A stretch of DNA of 64,000 nucleotides from Mesostigma viride. Its lineage: Eukaryota; Streptophyta; Mesostigmatophyceae; Mesostigmatales; Mesostigmataceae. The notes under the pieces were generated by a model. That model saw only the letters and a program-made list of their open reading frames with translations, made no database searches and was not told where the DNA came from. Shown here in pieces: positions 44,427-56,599 of the stretch; position 1 is the first letter of the stretch, and every line of letters starts with the position of its first letter. The stretch covers positions 1,849,452 through 1,913,451 of the forward strand of contig RPFO01000017.1 in the NCBI GenBank assembly GCA_009746045.1. Reading direction: 5' to 3'. The position numbers and the translations under genes are program-made.

Positions 44427-44462
44427 ATTAGGGAGCACGAGTCTAATTAATTAATTAATTAA
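44427..44462. repeat. Truncated LINE-type hairpin and TTAA tail
   Basis: AGGGAGCACGAGTCTAATTA and further AATT units match the end of the hairpin-tail module at 61300-61350. Confidence 0.65.
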
Positions 44463-44599
44463 TCTCATTAGAAAAATAATTACACGAAAGATAACTAGTA
44501 TATGAAGTGAGACAACTAGTTAAGGGGAGGGGACACCCCTAAAGGGCACTTTTCTGGAAACCATACCTATGCATGTGCTAAAAATCCAATGATGATTGG

Positions 44600-45540
44600 G
44601 GACCATTAATATGATTAAAAAAAAATTTCCAGCCACTTGGGGGGGGTACTAACCCCCACAGGGCACCGGTAACGCGCTAAAAATAGAAAAAGACGCTATT
44701 CTAGTCACATTTTTCCTAGGGCAGTGGGCAAACATATTGGGACCAAATCATATATTCCCATATAGTTCCCTGACTTTTGAGAAATGCTACCTAATTTTGA
44801 GCACAAAATAATCATGTTTACACACATTGATGGATTTTCCCGCAAAAAGGGTACTTTTTTAATGAAAAAAAAAAATATCAAATCATAAACACATGGAATA
44901 GGGCCAAATCATATATTCCCAAATACTAGAGGTTGGGGGACATGCAGCCCCAAATTTTCAGGTCATTCTGACAAGCGCAGCCCTATTTGATGGATATTCC
45001 TAGATTGCCACCTGTGACGAAGCTAAGGGAGGTTTTAGCTAGTATTTAACCACACTAACACCCCTTTATACATCTAAGCCTCATGAAAACTGGCCAAACC
45101 ACATACTACCATTCTCTGCACATATGGTACCTCCTATGTTCAAGGTTTGACGCCATTCTGACAAGAACTGCCCAAGTTGCAACCATTCCAAGACGGCCAC
45201 CCATGTAGACGCTACAAGGAAATTAGAGTAACCATTTAGCCACACTAGCACCTCCTTCTTCATCAAAGACATCTGCAAACTGACCAAAGCACACATAATC
45301 AACTCTTGCACGCTGACGGCAACGCATGCTCAATGTGGGGGGTCATTGCGACAAGAACTGCTCAAGTTGATGGGTTTCCTATATGACCACATGACAAGGC
45401 GCTAAGGACCACTCAGTAAGTTAGTAACCCCACAGTGCCACTTAATATGCCATCCAACATGCACCAAAACCATGCAGAGTATGTTTACAAAGTACAAAGG
45501 GGTGGCCACGCACCTCATATGTCTTCATCATCCCTCCAGC
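44600..45540. repeat. Degenerate tandem repeat, unit about 190 bp
   Basis: Block starts at about 44962, 45153 and 45346 share CATT(C/G)(T/C)GACAAG, and an older copy precedes them. Mid-unit landmarks are CCACACTA(A/G)CACC and CCAAA.CACA. No ORF recognised. Confidence 0.75.
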
Positions 45541-45599
45541 ATGGCCAGCCTTGTAAATATGTGCATAGCCTTGACGATGGTAGCCCTAACATGCCTAAG

Positions 45600-46920
45600 C
45601 GGCATTTCCTATGTTTCTCCCAGGTTAGAGTGTAAGGTTGATGCCAACCAAGCTAATCAACACAACAACACCTCCTAAACTGTCCTCCCCGGCATGGATG
45701 ACAAACGGGGACTATGGAGGGCAAGGAACCAAGTAAGAACATGGTATATATAGCTTGCATGCAGTCATGCATGTCAACCATGGTTGGCTCAGCACATTGT
45801 AGTCTTGTCACATCATCATAACAAAGGAAAGCTCAAACAACCATTGGTGCCAGCTATCTACATGCAGTCACACAAATGCAATATCTCCAACATCATCATC
45901 ACTATAACACTTCCATCCCTGCACGATAAAATGCAAAGAAACCATTGGCGGCCCTTCACCGCATGAGCGCTGTGATGCCGCTGCGGCCTGTGAGGAGAGG
46001 GTGCGTCACTCTCAAACAACAAGAAGCGTCCATACGCACAACATCCTTGCCAGAACACGTTTTATGAAATGCCTTATACCTTCCCGAAGAGCTATAGGCT
46101 GCGACTGAAGCGGCCCTGATCACGACATCAACGAAAACAATCTAAACCTGCCAGGTATTCGACAACACAACGGCAAGCGACGGCGAGCTAGCTGGCGGAA
46201 ACTGCCCAAAAAGAACGCAAAAAACCTCGAACGATGAGCTCATAGAAGAAAGCACCGATAGCAGATAACGTTCGCGACAAATCTGTACCTTGCCCTCGTA
46301 AATCCCTCGCCCAGGCGCGCAACAACAGCCGTTCTTCCATGGACAGGTCAGACACGCACTGCGCAGGTCTGAACAATTACTTACCGATAATGGCCGAAAA
46401 TCTGGCAAAAAGCACCAGCTCGGTTTAGAATTCGATGCAACCGATATTAATGCCTGCTTCAAGGTCAGAACAGCCCCCAAAACCGCTATTTTACAGCCGC
46501 TATCATAAATTCTATTTCATTCCGCGCGACCAAAAAATTCAGATTACCCCCCATGCCGATGGCATAAAAAAACAACAGCGATATTGTAAACCAGCTGATT
46601 TCCGCCACAAACTAACATCATAAACTCATCTACTTTTAGATTCGAGTAAAATTTTTGCATTTCGCCTGCCCTAGTGTGGTAGTTTCGCCTGAACGCAGTC
46701 GCCATGGCCACTTCCGCAAGGGGTGCGCGCACCGTGCACGTGAAATTTGTGACCTTCGGCTCCGGCGCGAATTGTTTGGCGCCAAAAAATTCGGGGGTGT
46801 CCCGTCCCCTTAAGTCCCTTTCCACATTTGTTTTGAATTAGCCCGAAACTTAGAGCACGGATTGGTCCCGAAACAAATATGAGGCCTCCAGCCTAGTCAG
46901 TTCCGGCGCATGAATCCGTA
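45600..46920. other. AT-moderate stretch without recognisable gene
   Basis: No conserved domain or clear repeat recognised on either strand. Short open frames lack family features. Confidence 0.5.
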
Positions 46921-47049
46921 GCGAAAATGGAAAGTCATTTCCACACTGGAAACTTCCTCCGCGCGTCGGCGCGTCCGCACCAGACCGCAGAGAATCTATT
47001 CAAGAAGGTTCCTCTAGTAATGTTGTCAGTGGCATACGTGGGCGCGTTT

Positions 47050-47577
47050 GGCTCACCCTGCACATTTGAAAGTGATGTCATCCGGACGGATTTTTGCCAT
47101 TGCACAATGTGCAGTTCTTGGATGTTTGGAAACATGGCATGGCTAGTGTAATGACTGACTAGCTAGACCTTTTCAGTGGTTTTCCATTTGTAGGTAATGC
47201 CTTGTAAATTGTGGGAGAGCGATCGATCGCAGCAATTAATGGTGCTCACCACTAGACACTCCCGGCCAGTTAGGCTCGAAACACATGCACGCCCTGCTCA
47301 AGTGCTCAAGCTGTTTCCGGGCCGTCTACAGGGCGCTGGTTGTCTCCTTGATAGGTCATCTAGTCGCTCTTCGCGTAAGCCAGCCATAATTTCAATGAAC
47401 AAGAGCTATACGAATTCCATCTCCATTCATATTCATTTTAAGTGAGACAACTATACTGTTCATCATCCTGAACGACTCGAAAACACGGAAAAGATAACGG
47501 CAGTCTCGAGCTAGGTACCATGGTCCGGATTCTCCCAATTTCTGGCCTGCGCTGGTTGTCTCCTTGATGTTTCTTGA
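47050..47577 (+). mobile_element. Solo Penelope-like 3' end
   Basis: It shares GTGCAGTTCTTGGA, CTAGACACTCCCGGCCAGTT, AAGCCAGCCATAATTTC and the terminal CTGCGCTGGTTGTCTCCTTG with the other copies. A 45-bp piece of the terminus is also repeated internally near 47333. Confidence 0.9.
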
Positions 47578-48790
47578 CAAAAAAATTAACAACAATATTC
47601 AATTAAATTACTGTATTAACAACAGTCTTACCAAATTTGTATATATACACTCTCCTTGATACACTATTGCAATCACAAATGTCGGGACCATTCATGGTCG
47701 GACATGTGAATAGAGTACCTATTCTATATTCGACCCAAGCCGCTGTAGGTTCCCTTTACAAGATACACTTTGTACGTGCCGACAGCAGCATCGATCTCAA
47801 AAGCTCTGCCACTTGATAATACGTGGTACCATGGCCATGGTAATGGTCAATGCGGCTCAGGTCAGCGCTACTTTGGGCATAGCTGCTACAACCTGAGAGT
47901 GGCCCCACTTGGCAACTGTCACGATGGTTGGTTGCCTTACCAACACGCAGCGGTCATCCCATAGAGACAACTATTCCTGGACATTCAATCATTCATTAAC
48001 TCATTCAGTCATTCATTCACGCGCGTCCGTTGGGAGTGTCATGAGGTACTGACTTTTGGAGTAGGCACCTTTCCTGGACATGAGCACGGGTATAACAGCT
48101 GCTTGGTTGGGTCCGCAAGTGATTTGATTCGGAAGCTGGGCTTCACGTATGCCAGCACAAGTCCCCAGCGGCAGGGAAAATCAAGGAATTCCCCGGTAAG
48201 AGAAAATGTCGGTACAACAGGGCTCACCCTGCTGCCCTTCAGCATACCCTCCTGCACAACTTGGGAAATGTACTTGAGATGGTGTGGCTTCACTTGGTCA
48301 TGCATGCCTGGAAAAACAAGGCCCTGACTGCCCAGCACCAATGCAGCTGGCGCTATGCACAATGACCTGAATGGGATGGAACTCTTATCCCCACTTCAAA
48401 ATTGATTACCACATCACCCCCACCAAAATCTGTCGAGCTTGCCTTCGTTGAAAGTACACATGCAAGAGCAGAGGCTGAAATTCCCTCAAGCCCACAACAA
48501 ATAGGCTCGAAAAAACCTGCCGCACTCCCCGGCTCTAGTTCCATATGCCTGGTGCGCCGCGGGAAAAAAATCTTTCTTTCTCAAACACTGCACTTGCCGG
48601 CGGTTTACCCCATGGACCCAAACTGGCCCGGACCACAAATGCAAATAGAGCATTCAGTGGGCATAGGCCTCAGGCCACAGACTTGGAGACTATTCACGCA
48701 CAAACGTTACTTTGCCCTTGAAGATAGCTTTCCAGGGGCCAGCAGAACTCGTATAAAGAAATTACGATCCAGTTGTGCCGGTGCATCTCC
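47578..48790. other. Intergenic stretch between Penelope-like end and RING gene
   Basis: No recognisable gene. A short (CATT)n-like run lies at 47985-48020. Confidence 0.45.
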
Positions 48791-48791
48791 C

Positions 48792-49466
48792 TTAAGGTTC
48801 AGCAGGCAGCTCGTAGCGGCATGTCGGGCAAGTATTACGCCTTTCCAGCCAGGGACGCAAACAGTCCTCGCAAAAAAGATGCTTGCACGGCATCTGCACA
48901 GCACTGTCTCCCACGGCAAAATCATTCTTGCACACGTTGCAGGCTACGCCCTCGTCCACCTGGGTCTGTTCAACTTTTACCACGGGCAATTCCGCTACTG
49001 CAGACTTCAGCGCCGGGTTAATTCCCGTTACATACTCGCCCGCCAAATCCGGAAACTGCCCCCGCAACAACGAGAAAATGTCATCCAAACCGGAAGGAAA
49101 GAATCCATGCCCGACAGTAGGCTCCATGCGGAAAGGCCCGCCTTGCAAAAATTGAAGGAATGGGAGAAAGCCTTGCGACATATCTCCTCGAACCGGGAAT
49201 TGAAAGTGAGGAAACCCAGCCACGGTCTCAGCTGAAGGACGCGCGAGTGGCGTGGCCTGCTGAACATTGTCAGGCTCCGGTTCCCCTTCCAATTCCTCCA
49301 CAAAAGCGCCCCCGCACCCATTGCACTTAACCTCCCCACATGCGTCGCCGCACACTTGAACCTCATTGTCGCAGGTGTGGCAAAAAAAGCGCCCATCTAA
49401 AAAATTTGCATCTGACGTCCTATCTACTGCATCCATGATGCTAGCCGATCGCACGGAAGCCTCCAT
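48792..49466 (-). CDS. RING-H2 E3 ubiquitin ligase, RNF115/126-like, 224 aa, single exon
   Basis: A RING-H2 protein that would pass ubiquitin from an E2 to substrates. Residues about 28-52 form a zinc ribbon (FFCHTCDNEV then CNGCGG), as found at the N terminus of BCA2/RNF126-type ligases. The C terminus has the RING-H2 finger CNVCKNDFAVGD, MPCKHLFCEDCL, WLERRNTCPTCR with all eight ligands. The middle is Phe/Pro/Gly-rich. The ORF is intact with start MEASVRS; a second Met (MDAVDRT) at 49436 is an alternative start. It is intron-less, unlike AP4E1 and INTS11, and is surrounded by transposon remnants. It may be a retrogene, but no poly-A tail is seen. Confidence 0.85.
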   Translation of the reverse strand: MEASVRSASIMDAVDRTSDANFLDGRFFCHTCDNEVQVCGDACGEVKCNGCGGAFVEELEGEPEPDNVQQATPLARPSAETVAGFPHFQFPVRGDMSQGFLPFLQFLQGGPFRMEPTVGHGFFPSGLDDIFSLLRGQFPDLAGEYVTGINPALKSAVAELPVVKVEQTQVDEGVACNVCKNDFAVGDSAVQMPCKHLFCEDCLRPWLERRNTCPTCRYELPAEP

Positions 49467-49869
49467 GGCTGAAATTTCTGCAGCAGGTATCGTTGCCTTC
49501 CAACTCGCCCCAATTCAACCTGTTGAGGCTCCACGCGGTGTGAACACGACTGGGCTTCCCTGCAAAAAGTTACGCATATTGACCTCAGCAGTTGGCAGGA
49601 CTCGGGGCGCCCTCGTCATGGCTCCTATTCGCGCTTGCCAGGTCATCACTTCAACTCATCAGCACAAAAGGGGAAAAATAGATTTGCCGGGGGGATGGGG
49701 CGCGGTTGCTGATCGGACGATTTAGTTCAGTTCAGTTCAGTTGTTTCGGACGATTAAGTAGATGGACGTCTATTGGAGGTAAGTACTTTTACTATTCGTA
49801 CTTTTAGTACTGCTACCATAGCGCTGGGATTCCACGGACCTTCTACAGGCTTCCCACGGCCGCATATAT

Positions 49870-50545
49870 CCTGATTTCCAGGTAAATAGGTGTACGTTTA
49901 TCTGGCGGAGCCAATTTTCGGAAGAACCGTTAGGTTCGCCAGAATTGGCGAAGCTTATAAGGCCGTACACGTGAGAAAACATAGGAATAGGGGATGAAAA
50001 TCCGTCAATCCATCCATCCATACATACATACATCCACCGAATTTGTCCCGAATTTGCAAGCATAAGGGTGAGGTTCTTCCGAAAATTGGCTCCGCCGTAG
50101 AGTTTCAACGGGCAAGTTGCAAACACGCACGTTACTTGATTCCAAATATAGCCAGTAGTTAATCCCTGCTAAGCCGCTGGGAGGCGGATTTCAGCTGTGG
50201 ACGGACGATTCACCGGTCAATAACTCAATATCAACCATCAAGACGCTCTCACCTTGTTTGCCAACCCCCGTAGGGCACGACCAGCCGTTGGATCCACTAT
50301 TTCCGGTGTTCAAAATGGGTGTTTTTTATCCAACTATCTAACCATAATGGATCCACTATTTCCAGATAAATAGGTGTACGTTTATTCCAAATATAACCAA
50401 TAGTTAATCCCTGCTAAGCCTAGGGTATCAAGAATTATGGATCCACTATTTCCAGGTAAACAGGTAGTCATACGTTTCAGTATTCCACTAAATATAACCA
50501 GTAGTCATTAATCCCTGCTAACTGAAGCCTAGGGTATCAAGATGT
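49870..50545. repeat. Cluster of dispersed repeat copies
   Basis: At least three copies (near 49877, 50356 and 50448) of TTTCCAGGTAAATAGGTGTA followed by CGTTTATTCCAAATATA and AATCCCTGCTAAGCC. A fourth partial copy is at 32158. Confidence 0.85.
49904..50096. mobile_element. MITE-like element, 25-bp perfect terminal inverted repeats
   Basis: GGCGGAGCCAATTTTCGGAA plus GAACC at 49904-49928 is repeated inverted at 50072-50096. The 193-bp element interrupts a dispersed repeat (GTACGTTTAT on the left, TTCCAAATATA on the right). It contains a short CATC/CATA run. No ORF. Confidence 0.85.
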
Positions 50546-50559
50546 CAGTGGCTAAAACG

Positions 50560-51190
50560 GAGCCTTACTAGACCACGGAAGCCACTGGACTTCTAATGGG
50601 TTGTAATTGGGCATGTGGCGGGGTAAAGATCCTGTTTTTGCCCATGAGGTCATGAAAGATCTCAAGTGGGTTGGGCTTATAAAAGTCCTGGTCCGCGCCA
50701 GGGTCCCAGATTTTGTTTTGTTCATTTGCAACCATCCAATACTACAATACGCTTCCGCGGACACCTTTTTCAGCGGGGAAAGTGCCCCCGGGCTTCCGGG
50801 GCAAATTCAGCAAGCGCTGCGGAACTTAGATACTAAAATTTCGTTTTTGGTTCGTACCGTACAGCCAATCATTTTGCGCCCGGATCAAATTGTGATCTGG
50901 GCACTGAACACAAAAATTTCAGCGGAACGTACGAAAAACCAACGCAACTACAGAAAATTTTCAGTGACGAAACTGTAGTACCGTGTACCAAGCAAAGTAT
51001 AGTAGGACTTCGCTAAAATCACGTTCGGAATTTTTCCCCGCAAGATTCCCCCGCAAGATTCCCCCGCACGATTCCCCCCGCTAGGTTCAGGCTCCAGTCG
51101 ATGCTCGCCAAATGGCGCAAAAAAAGAAACATATGTTAAAATCAACGGTGCAAATCCTCGTTACCGCTCGGGTAACATTCTCACTCATTT
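50560..51190. other. Stretch with an unrecognised 123-codon open frame
   Basis: The plus-strand frame 50607-50978 (DPVFAHEVMKDLKWVGLIKV) is open but matches nothing I know. 51040-51080 has a small AGATTCCCCCGCA direct repeat. Confidence 0.35.
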
Positions 51191-52290
51191 CGCGTCTCCT
51201 ACGAACCGTATTGTAGTGAGCGTCGCATGCCAGAGTTCCATAGGTAAATGAAGCGTGAGAGAATCCCAGCTTTGTCGAACACTGTGCGCCTATTGAACAC
51301 CGCATCATTTCGCACCGTCCAGATTGTATATAACATGCATGTGCGGAGCCGGCATATCCACGGCACGCTTCTTGTGCAAAGGCCGGTGAGCTCAGGGCCA
51401 GGGGTGCCAGTGATGCCAAAGATAATTGAGCGTGTAGACACCGGTATGATAGGCTCAGACGTCCAGGCGGCTGCCCATAAACCAATCAACCAGGTCAAAC
51501 CTCCCTGGAGGTTACACCATAAAAATGGGTGTTCCACCGTGTCATTGGGGTTGGTACATAAACATGTGGCAGGATGTTGAAATCGCCGGTGGAGGATCTC
51601 CCCGACCCCGATGGACCGGTGCATCAAGAGGTGTTGTACGTCGGTCGCGCGGCGGTCGACCAGCGGGTGGTCAGCGGCGAGGGTGATGTTGCGGACCCAG
51701 GTGTGGCCAGGCCACTCAGTAGCGCCCCAGCGTGTCCGTCCGGGGTGGAATTGATGGTTTTTAGGCAAGAGCATTGTGTAGCCCCACTCTGCCGTGTCAG
51801 TACTCGTAAAGGCCTTTTACAATTCTGGTGTCACCCTGATTTAGCACCCAGCCAAATTCCACTGGATCCATTGACAACATGTCAAGGCGGGTTGATCCCA
51901 CATGTAGCCAAATAATAGCAACGTCGGGAAGGTTGGGGTTGGGTTGGTATACACATGATTGTTCAAGGGACCAAGGTACAACCCGAATCCGGTGGCCGGC
52001 ATAGCTGAGTGGGGAGGAGCACAACTGCAGATGTAAGTTGAGCTAGACAGCCGTTATGGCCGCTCAGCGGCGCCAGTAATTGAACGTGCAGGGTTCCAGG
52101 GGGAAGTTCTGCGATCACCTTCCTAGAGCATGTTGCGGTCGATCGTGCTGTGTGGACAAAAGCAGCACCATTCACCAGCTTTATAGGGGGCACGGGGAGA
52201 AGTCATGAGTGTGTGCCAGCGGGGGGGTATGGCTTGTACTAGCGCGGCCCAGGCAGCATAAGTAGGCATATTGGGGACCCAGGCAGCCAA
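51190..52290 (-). pseudogene. LINE ORF2 C-terminal region with RT-type zinc knuckle
   Basis: Read from right to left: WAALVQAIPPRWHTLMTSP near 52240, then in shifted frames CLCTNPNDTVEHPFLWC (51560), the cysteine-rich knuckle found C-terminal to many LINE reverse transcriptases. It ends with TIWTVRNDAVFNRR near 51290. At least one frameshift; no intact ORF. Confidence 0.7.
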
Positions 52291-52299
52291 TTCGTTATA

Positions 52300-54180
52300 T
52301 ATATGTTAAGAGGCGGTAGCAGTCACCGTGGAGAATATACAGGTGGAGAATAGTGGTTACAGGGTGGGGGGATGTTATGAAGCCTTCGTAGGCCGGGTTA
52401 GGGCCACTTAAGCATCCAAAGGCCTTAATTAGCCGACGTCTTGAGCCCACCTCACATTTGTAGCATAAGCTATGCGTCAGCCTACCTATGGTATTGCACT
52501 GGTTGTATTGCACCCACAGTGTTGCGCCCCGGCACCATGCCGTGGAGAGAGCGCTCTGTGGCCTACCCACCTGCGGCAGTGAGAGAAGCAAGGGCGCCCT
52601 CCCTCCTTCTCGCTGTGTATATAGGGTTGAAGGTTGTCTCCTTGATATAGGGTTGAAGGTTCCTTTACTCTGTATTGGCACCCACGTGACGCAGTCACGT
52701 GCTTATTAATAATTAATCAATTAAGCATCCAAAGGGGCGATTAAGGGGGTTGAGGTGTATTATTATCATTATTAATTAAGAATAGGGGTTGGCGTTGACT
52801 AACGTACCAGTTTACGTATGTACACTAGCACTGCCTGCTTACGTACACTGAGCAATGCCTGTTTGCTCGCGTCACCATGGTCGGTAATGCAATGTTAACA
52901 CGGGTCATATATATTGCACCCACAGGGGATGCCAGATCGTTTCGACGGGTGCGATTAGTGCACCCTGTGGCATGAGGGAAGGGGGGGGTCTCGATCTGCC
53001 CCCTTCCCACTGTGCAAACTCAGGGATTCAAGCACTCGGGTGCTCCGTGACTCCCCAGTGGGAGCACGTGTTTAATTAATAATTATTTTATTATTAACTA
53101 ATTGATTGGTTAACTAATTTACTTACGTACGTCAATGCATCTCCGCGTATGGGAAGCATTACAGGGGGAGCCCTACACTGCCACTGATCCTTAGCGCCCG
53201 GCACAAGGCCTTCTTGCACCCATGCACAGCTGTGTCTGCACCATGATGCAGAGAGAGTACACTATACCGACTCTGTGAAAGAAGCTTGAGTGCTCTCCCC
53301 CATCGGCGTGTATAAAAGGGGTTGACCGTTCCTTATTTGGTACCCACGTGACGCAGTCGGGTGATATAAATTTCTCGCCATGCAACAGCAGGCCGGCCCC
53401 GTAGTCAAGGTGGCATGCGGAGACAAGTATAGCTGGCATGAGTCTTTGGAATCCAGGGACTGCCTTCTAGAACCCGATATGTATATATGCTATAGATCGC
53501 GTTTTTCCGCGTTTTCCGCGGCCCGGTACTGAACGCAAATGGTTTTCACCTTTGCGGAGTGCCTGATCAAATATGCTATATCGTCGGGGCCCATGACACC
53601 TCATGCGCATGCAAAACTACTGATGGCATGGTCCGTTGTTGTATTTCTTGTCTAGCAGTGCCGAGTCCAAGCAGAACCTGAGTAACAAGTGCATGCCTGA
53701 ATAACATTGAAAGTGCTTTCCAAACGATTGTGCCCTGAACATGCGTCTGTACATATGCCTAGTAAATAATTTTTGCCTTTTGCCGATACCGACCGACCGG
53801 ACCCACAGCAACCGCCTGCCTAACCTGGACATGCACCTACTACGGCGTAGTGCTGCCTTTACCCGCTGGCTCATTACAGCCTTGGTACCTCATCTCGATA
53901 GGACAACCTTCTTTACTATCTTCTGGCCAAATAAATTGGCAGCACATTAACAGGGAAAATGATAATAATTTTAAGTTCATTGCACCTCGCCGGCTCGCCC
54001 CTCGCCAATGCCGCGCTGTGAGCACTACTCGAGTGAGCAACGGTGTTGCAGCATGCATGGAAGGTGTGTAAACAAGAACAAACTTGAAGATCGACTCGGG
54101 CCTCTGGCATCAGTGAACACTGAACAGACACGGGCACGGCCCGTCCCGTCTCATCCTGTGGCGCGCCAGACGCCGCGCCT
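52300..54180. other. Repeat-derived stretch without recognisable gene
   Basis: It holds copies 2 and 3 of the dispersed repeat (52495-52640, 53200-53345). A palindrome CACGTGACGCAGTCACGTG lies at 52684-52702 with a diverged copy at 53345. A hairpin with AT tail is at 53035-53110. Confidence 0.6.
53030..53110 (+). repeat. LINE-type 3' hairpin with TTAATTAATAATT tail
   Basis: GGTGCTCCGTGACTCCCC then GGGAGCACGTG can pair as a hairpin and is followed by TTAATTAATAATTATTTTAT. The same module occurs at 58785-58850 and 61298-61360 in the opposite orientation. Confidence 0.75.
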
Positions 54181-54183
54181 TCG

Positions 54184-54760
54184 GAGTTGAGTTGATGAGT
54201 TGAGTTGAGTTGAGTTGAGTTGAGTTGAGTTGAGTTGAGTTGAGTTGAGTTGAGTTGAGTTGAGTTGAGTTGAGTTGAGTTGAGTTGAGTTGAGTTGAGT
54301 TGAGTTGAGTTGAGTTGAGTTGAGTTGAGTTGAGTTGAGTTGAGTTGAGTTGAGTTGAGTTGAGTTGAGTTGAGTTGAGTTGAGTTGAGTTGTCAGAGTT
54401 GAGTTGAGTTGAGTTGAGTTGAGTTGAGTTGAGTTGAGTTGAGTTGAGTTGAGTTGAGTTGAGTTGAGTTGAGTTGAGTTGAGTTGAGTTGAGTTGAGTT
54501 GAGTTGAGTTGAGTTGCATGAGTTGAGTTGAGTTGAGTTGAGTTGAGTTGAGTTGAGTTGAGTTGAGTTGAGTTGAGTTGAGTTGAGTTGAGTTGAGTTG
54601 AGTTGAGTTGAGTTGAGTTGAGTTGAGTTGAGTTGAGTTGCGGTGAGGTGAGTTGAGTTGAGTTGAGTTGAGTTGAGTTGAGTTGAGTTGAGTTGAGTTG
54701 AGTTGAGTTGAGTTGAGTTGAGTTGAGTTGAGTTGAGTTGAGTTGAGTTGAGTTGAGTTG
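54184..54760. repeat. (TTGAG)n pentanucleotide array, about 575 bp
   Basis: About 115 units with three short interruptions. Frames reading NSTQL are artefacts of the 15-bp period. Confidence 0.97.
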
Positions 54761-54859
54761 ATTCCCGCGCCGGCGTACCGGGTTATTAATAGTGGATCCA
54801 TAATCATCAACAGGATAGCCGTATTCAAGGCTACCCCCTCCCTCACCACACACGTCCAG

Positions 54860-55850
54860 TCTGTTTCAAACTGCTTACGCTGATGACACTACTAACATTT
54901 GCACCTCCCTGCGTGATGTTGATGCTGTGCTTGACAACATATCTACATACTGTACCGCCTCCCAACAACGCTGCAACGTGCAAAAGTCCACGGGCTTGCA
55001 TATTGGCAGAACAACCAACCCGACTCTCCAACCTACTAACCTGGCGGTGACATGGGTCCCGCCGGGAGGATACCACCTTTTGCATAACTGCCCTATTATC
55101 GGTCGGACAGCCGCAGGGAGGTTATTGGAAGTCAAAACCTTTTTATACGACGAAGGCACAACAAGTGGGCAAACTTACTGGTGTACAACAGGTGGCCAAC
55201 CGCTGGGCTGGCGTACACTGCATGCCTCAGCATCCGGGGCAAGGTCCTCGTTACGGACCAGCTGCTATTCTCCAAGCTGCTGTACTTCGGTCAGGCCCAC
55301 CCACCGGATGAACACACCGTGTCGCTTATTCAACGACTGGGGCATAACTTTGTTTGGAAAAAATCGAGCGATCTCAACCGCCAGGTACACGGATGGATGA
55401 GAGAGGCAATGCATGTGTTTTATGCCGTGGCCGGCTCTTCTTGGAGGACTAGGCTTACACAATATTTATGCAATGGCGTTTATATGGTCTGTGTATGCCA
55501 AACAAGTTATTTCTGCCCACATTGGTGTCAACACACACCCTGGATGTCTTCTGGCACGTGTAACCCTCTCACTACGTCTTACTCATCACTCCAATGGTAT
55601 ATCCTTGCACACTGGAGCCGCACTGCTTAAACTGCTCGCCTCCCCTCCCCCAAACTCACCAGAGGTCTTCCTTGGTACTGGGCTCGTATATGGCCAGGCT
55701 TTATGGCCCGACCGCCTACTATTCCCCACACTACGTGAGGAAGTTCAAGCTTGGTGTATACAACGTTCCAGCTTGGTGTATACAATGCACTATAGTTTCC
55801 TTTGGTTACGAAGGTGCCCAGTCTCGAGACAGTCTGCATGATTGTCCTTG
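54860..55850 (+). pseudogene. LINE reverse transcriptase, 5'-truncated and frameshifted
   Basis: The frame opens with AYADDTTNICTSLRDVDAVL, the YADD active-site motif of a LINE RT. In shifted frames come RWPTAGLAYTACLSIRGKVL and DQLLFSKLLYFGQ, the thumb-region LSLRGRALL pattern, then GGLGLHNIYAMAFIWSVYA. At least two frameshifts. The upstream part is cut off by the (TTGAG)n array. Confidence 0.8.
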
Positions 55851-56280
55851 AATTCCCTGAACGACTAGCTGGCTCCTGCTGGTCAGTGCGCATAGTAATC
55901 AATGCTCCTTGATAGTAATCAATGCTGGACCATGGCCCGGCCTGATGAATAACCTCCTCATATATTCATGCATGCAGTGTTCACAAGCGTCGCTTGCAAG
56001 CAGCTCGGTGGGACCTCCGACACGTTGGACGAGGACTCGACCCTGGCGCAGCAACAACGGCGGTACCGCGTGGGAGCTCTGGCCGTCCTGTACCTCCAGC
56101 TCTGGCAAGCAGAAGGGAAGAGGCCGGTTACTGGAATTAAAGGGGCTGCCACTACGCATAGATCTACGTCGAGCACAAGCCATATGGCAGGCGACCCCCG
56201 CCACGGCGCCACCCCAGCAAAAACCCAGCTATATAGCCTAGCTAGGGGAAATGTAGAGTAGTCTCGCCATTTGAAAACCG

Positions 56281-56345
56281 TATCAAGGAGACAACCAGCG
56301 CTGGCCAGAAATGGGTCCGAGAATCCATATCAAGGAGACAACATA
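56281..56345 (-). mobile_element. Short Penelope-like 3' terminal fragments
   Basis: Two partial copies of TATCAAGGAGACAACC lie within 60 bp. Confidence 0.7.
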
Positions 56346-56599
56346 TGCCCATTCCATATGCCCCTTCTCAGGGATATGTGTTAATTACTATTGTCTATTC
56401 GTCCCGCCTATTGAGATGTAACTATTCCTGAACACATGGCGATCCAACGTCGTGGAAGGACTAGCGGGTTACTAGTTGTCTGAGAGGAATGACGCGAAGA
56501 CAGCGGGAGCCGCGTGGATAGCTACTATCTGTAGGAAGACCTGCATGGAGGGAGACAGATGTTAACAAAACTTCCCACGGAGATCGATACGTTTTAAAA

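Noticed and set aside
54110..54853. Asn-Ser-Thr-Gln-Leu repeat protein
   Set aside because: Translation of the (TTGAG)n pentamer array.
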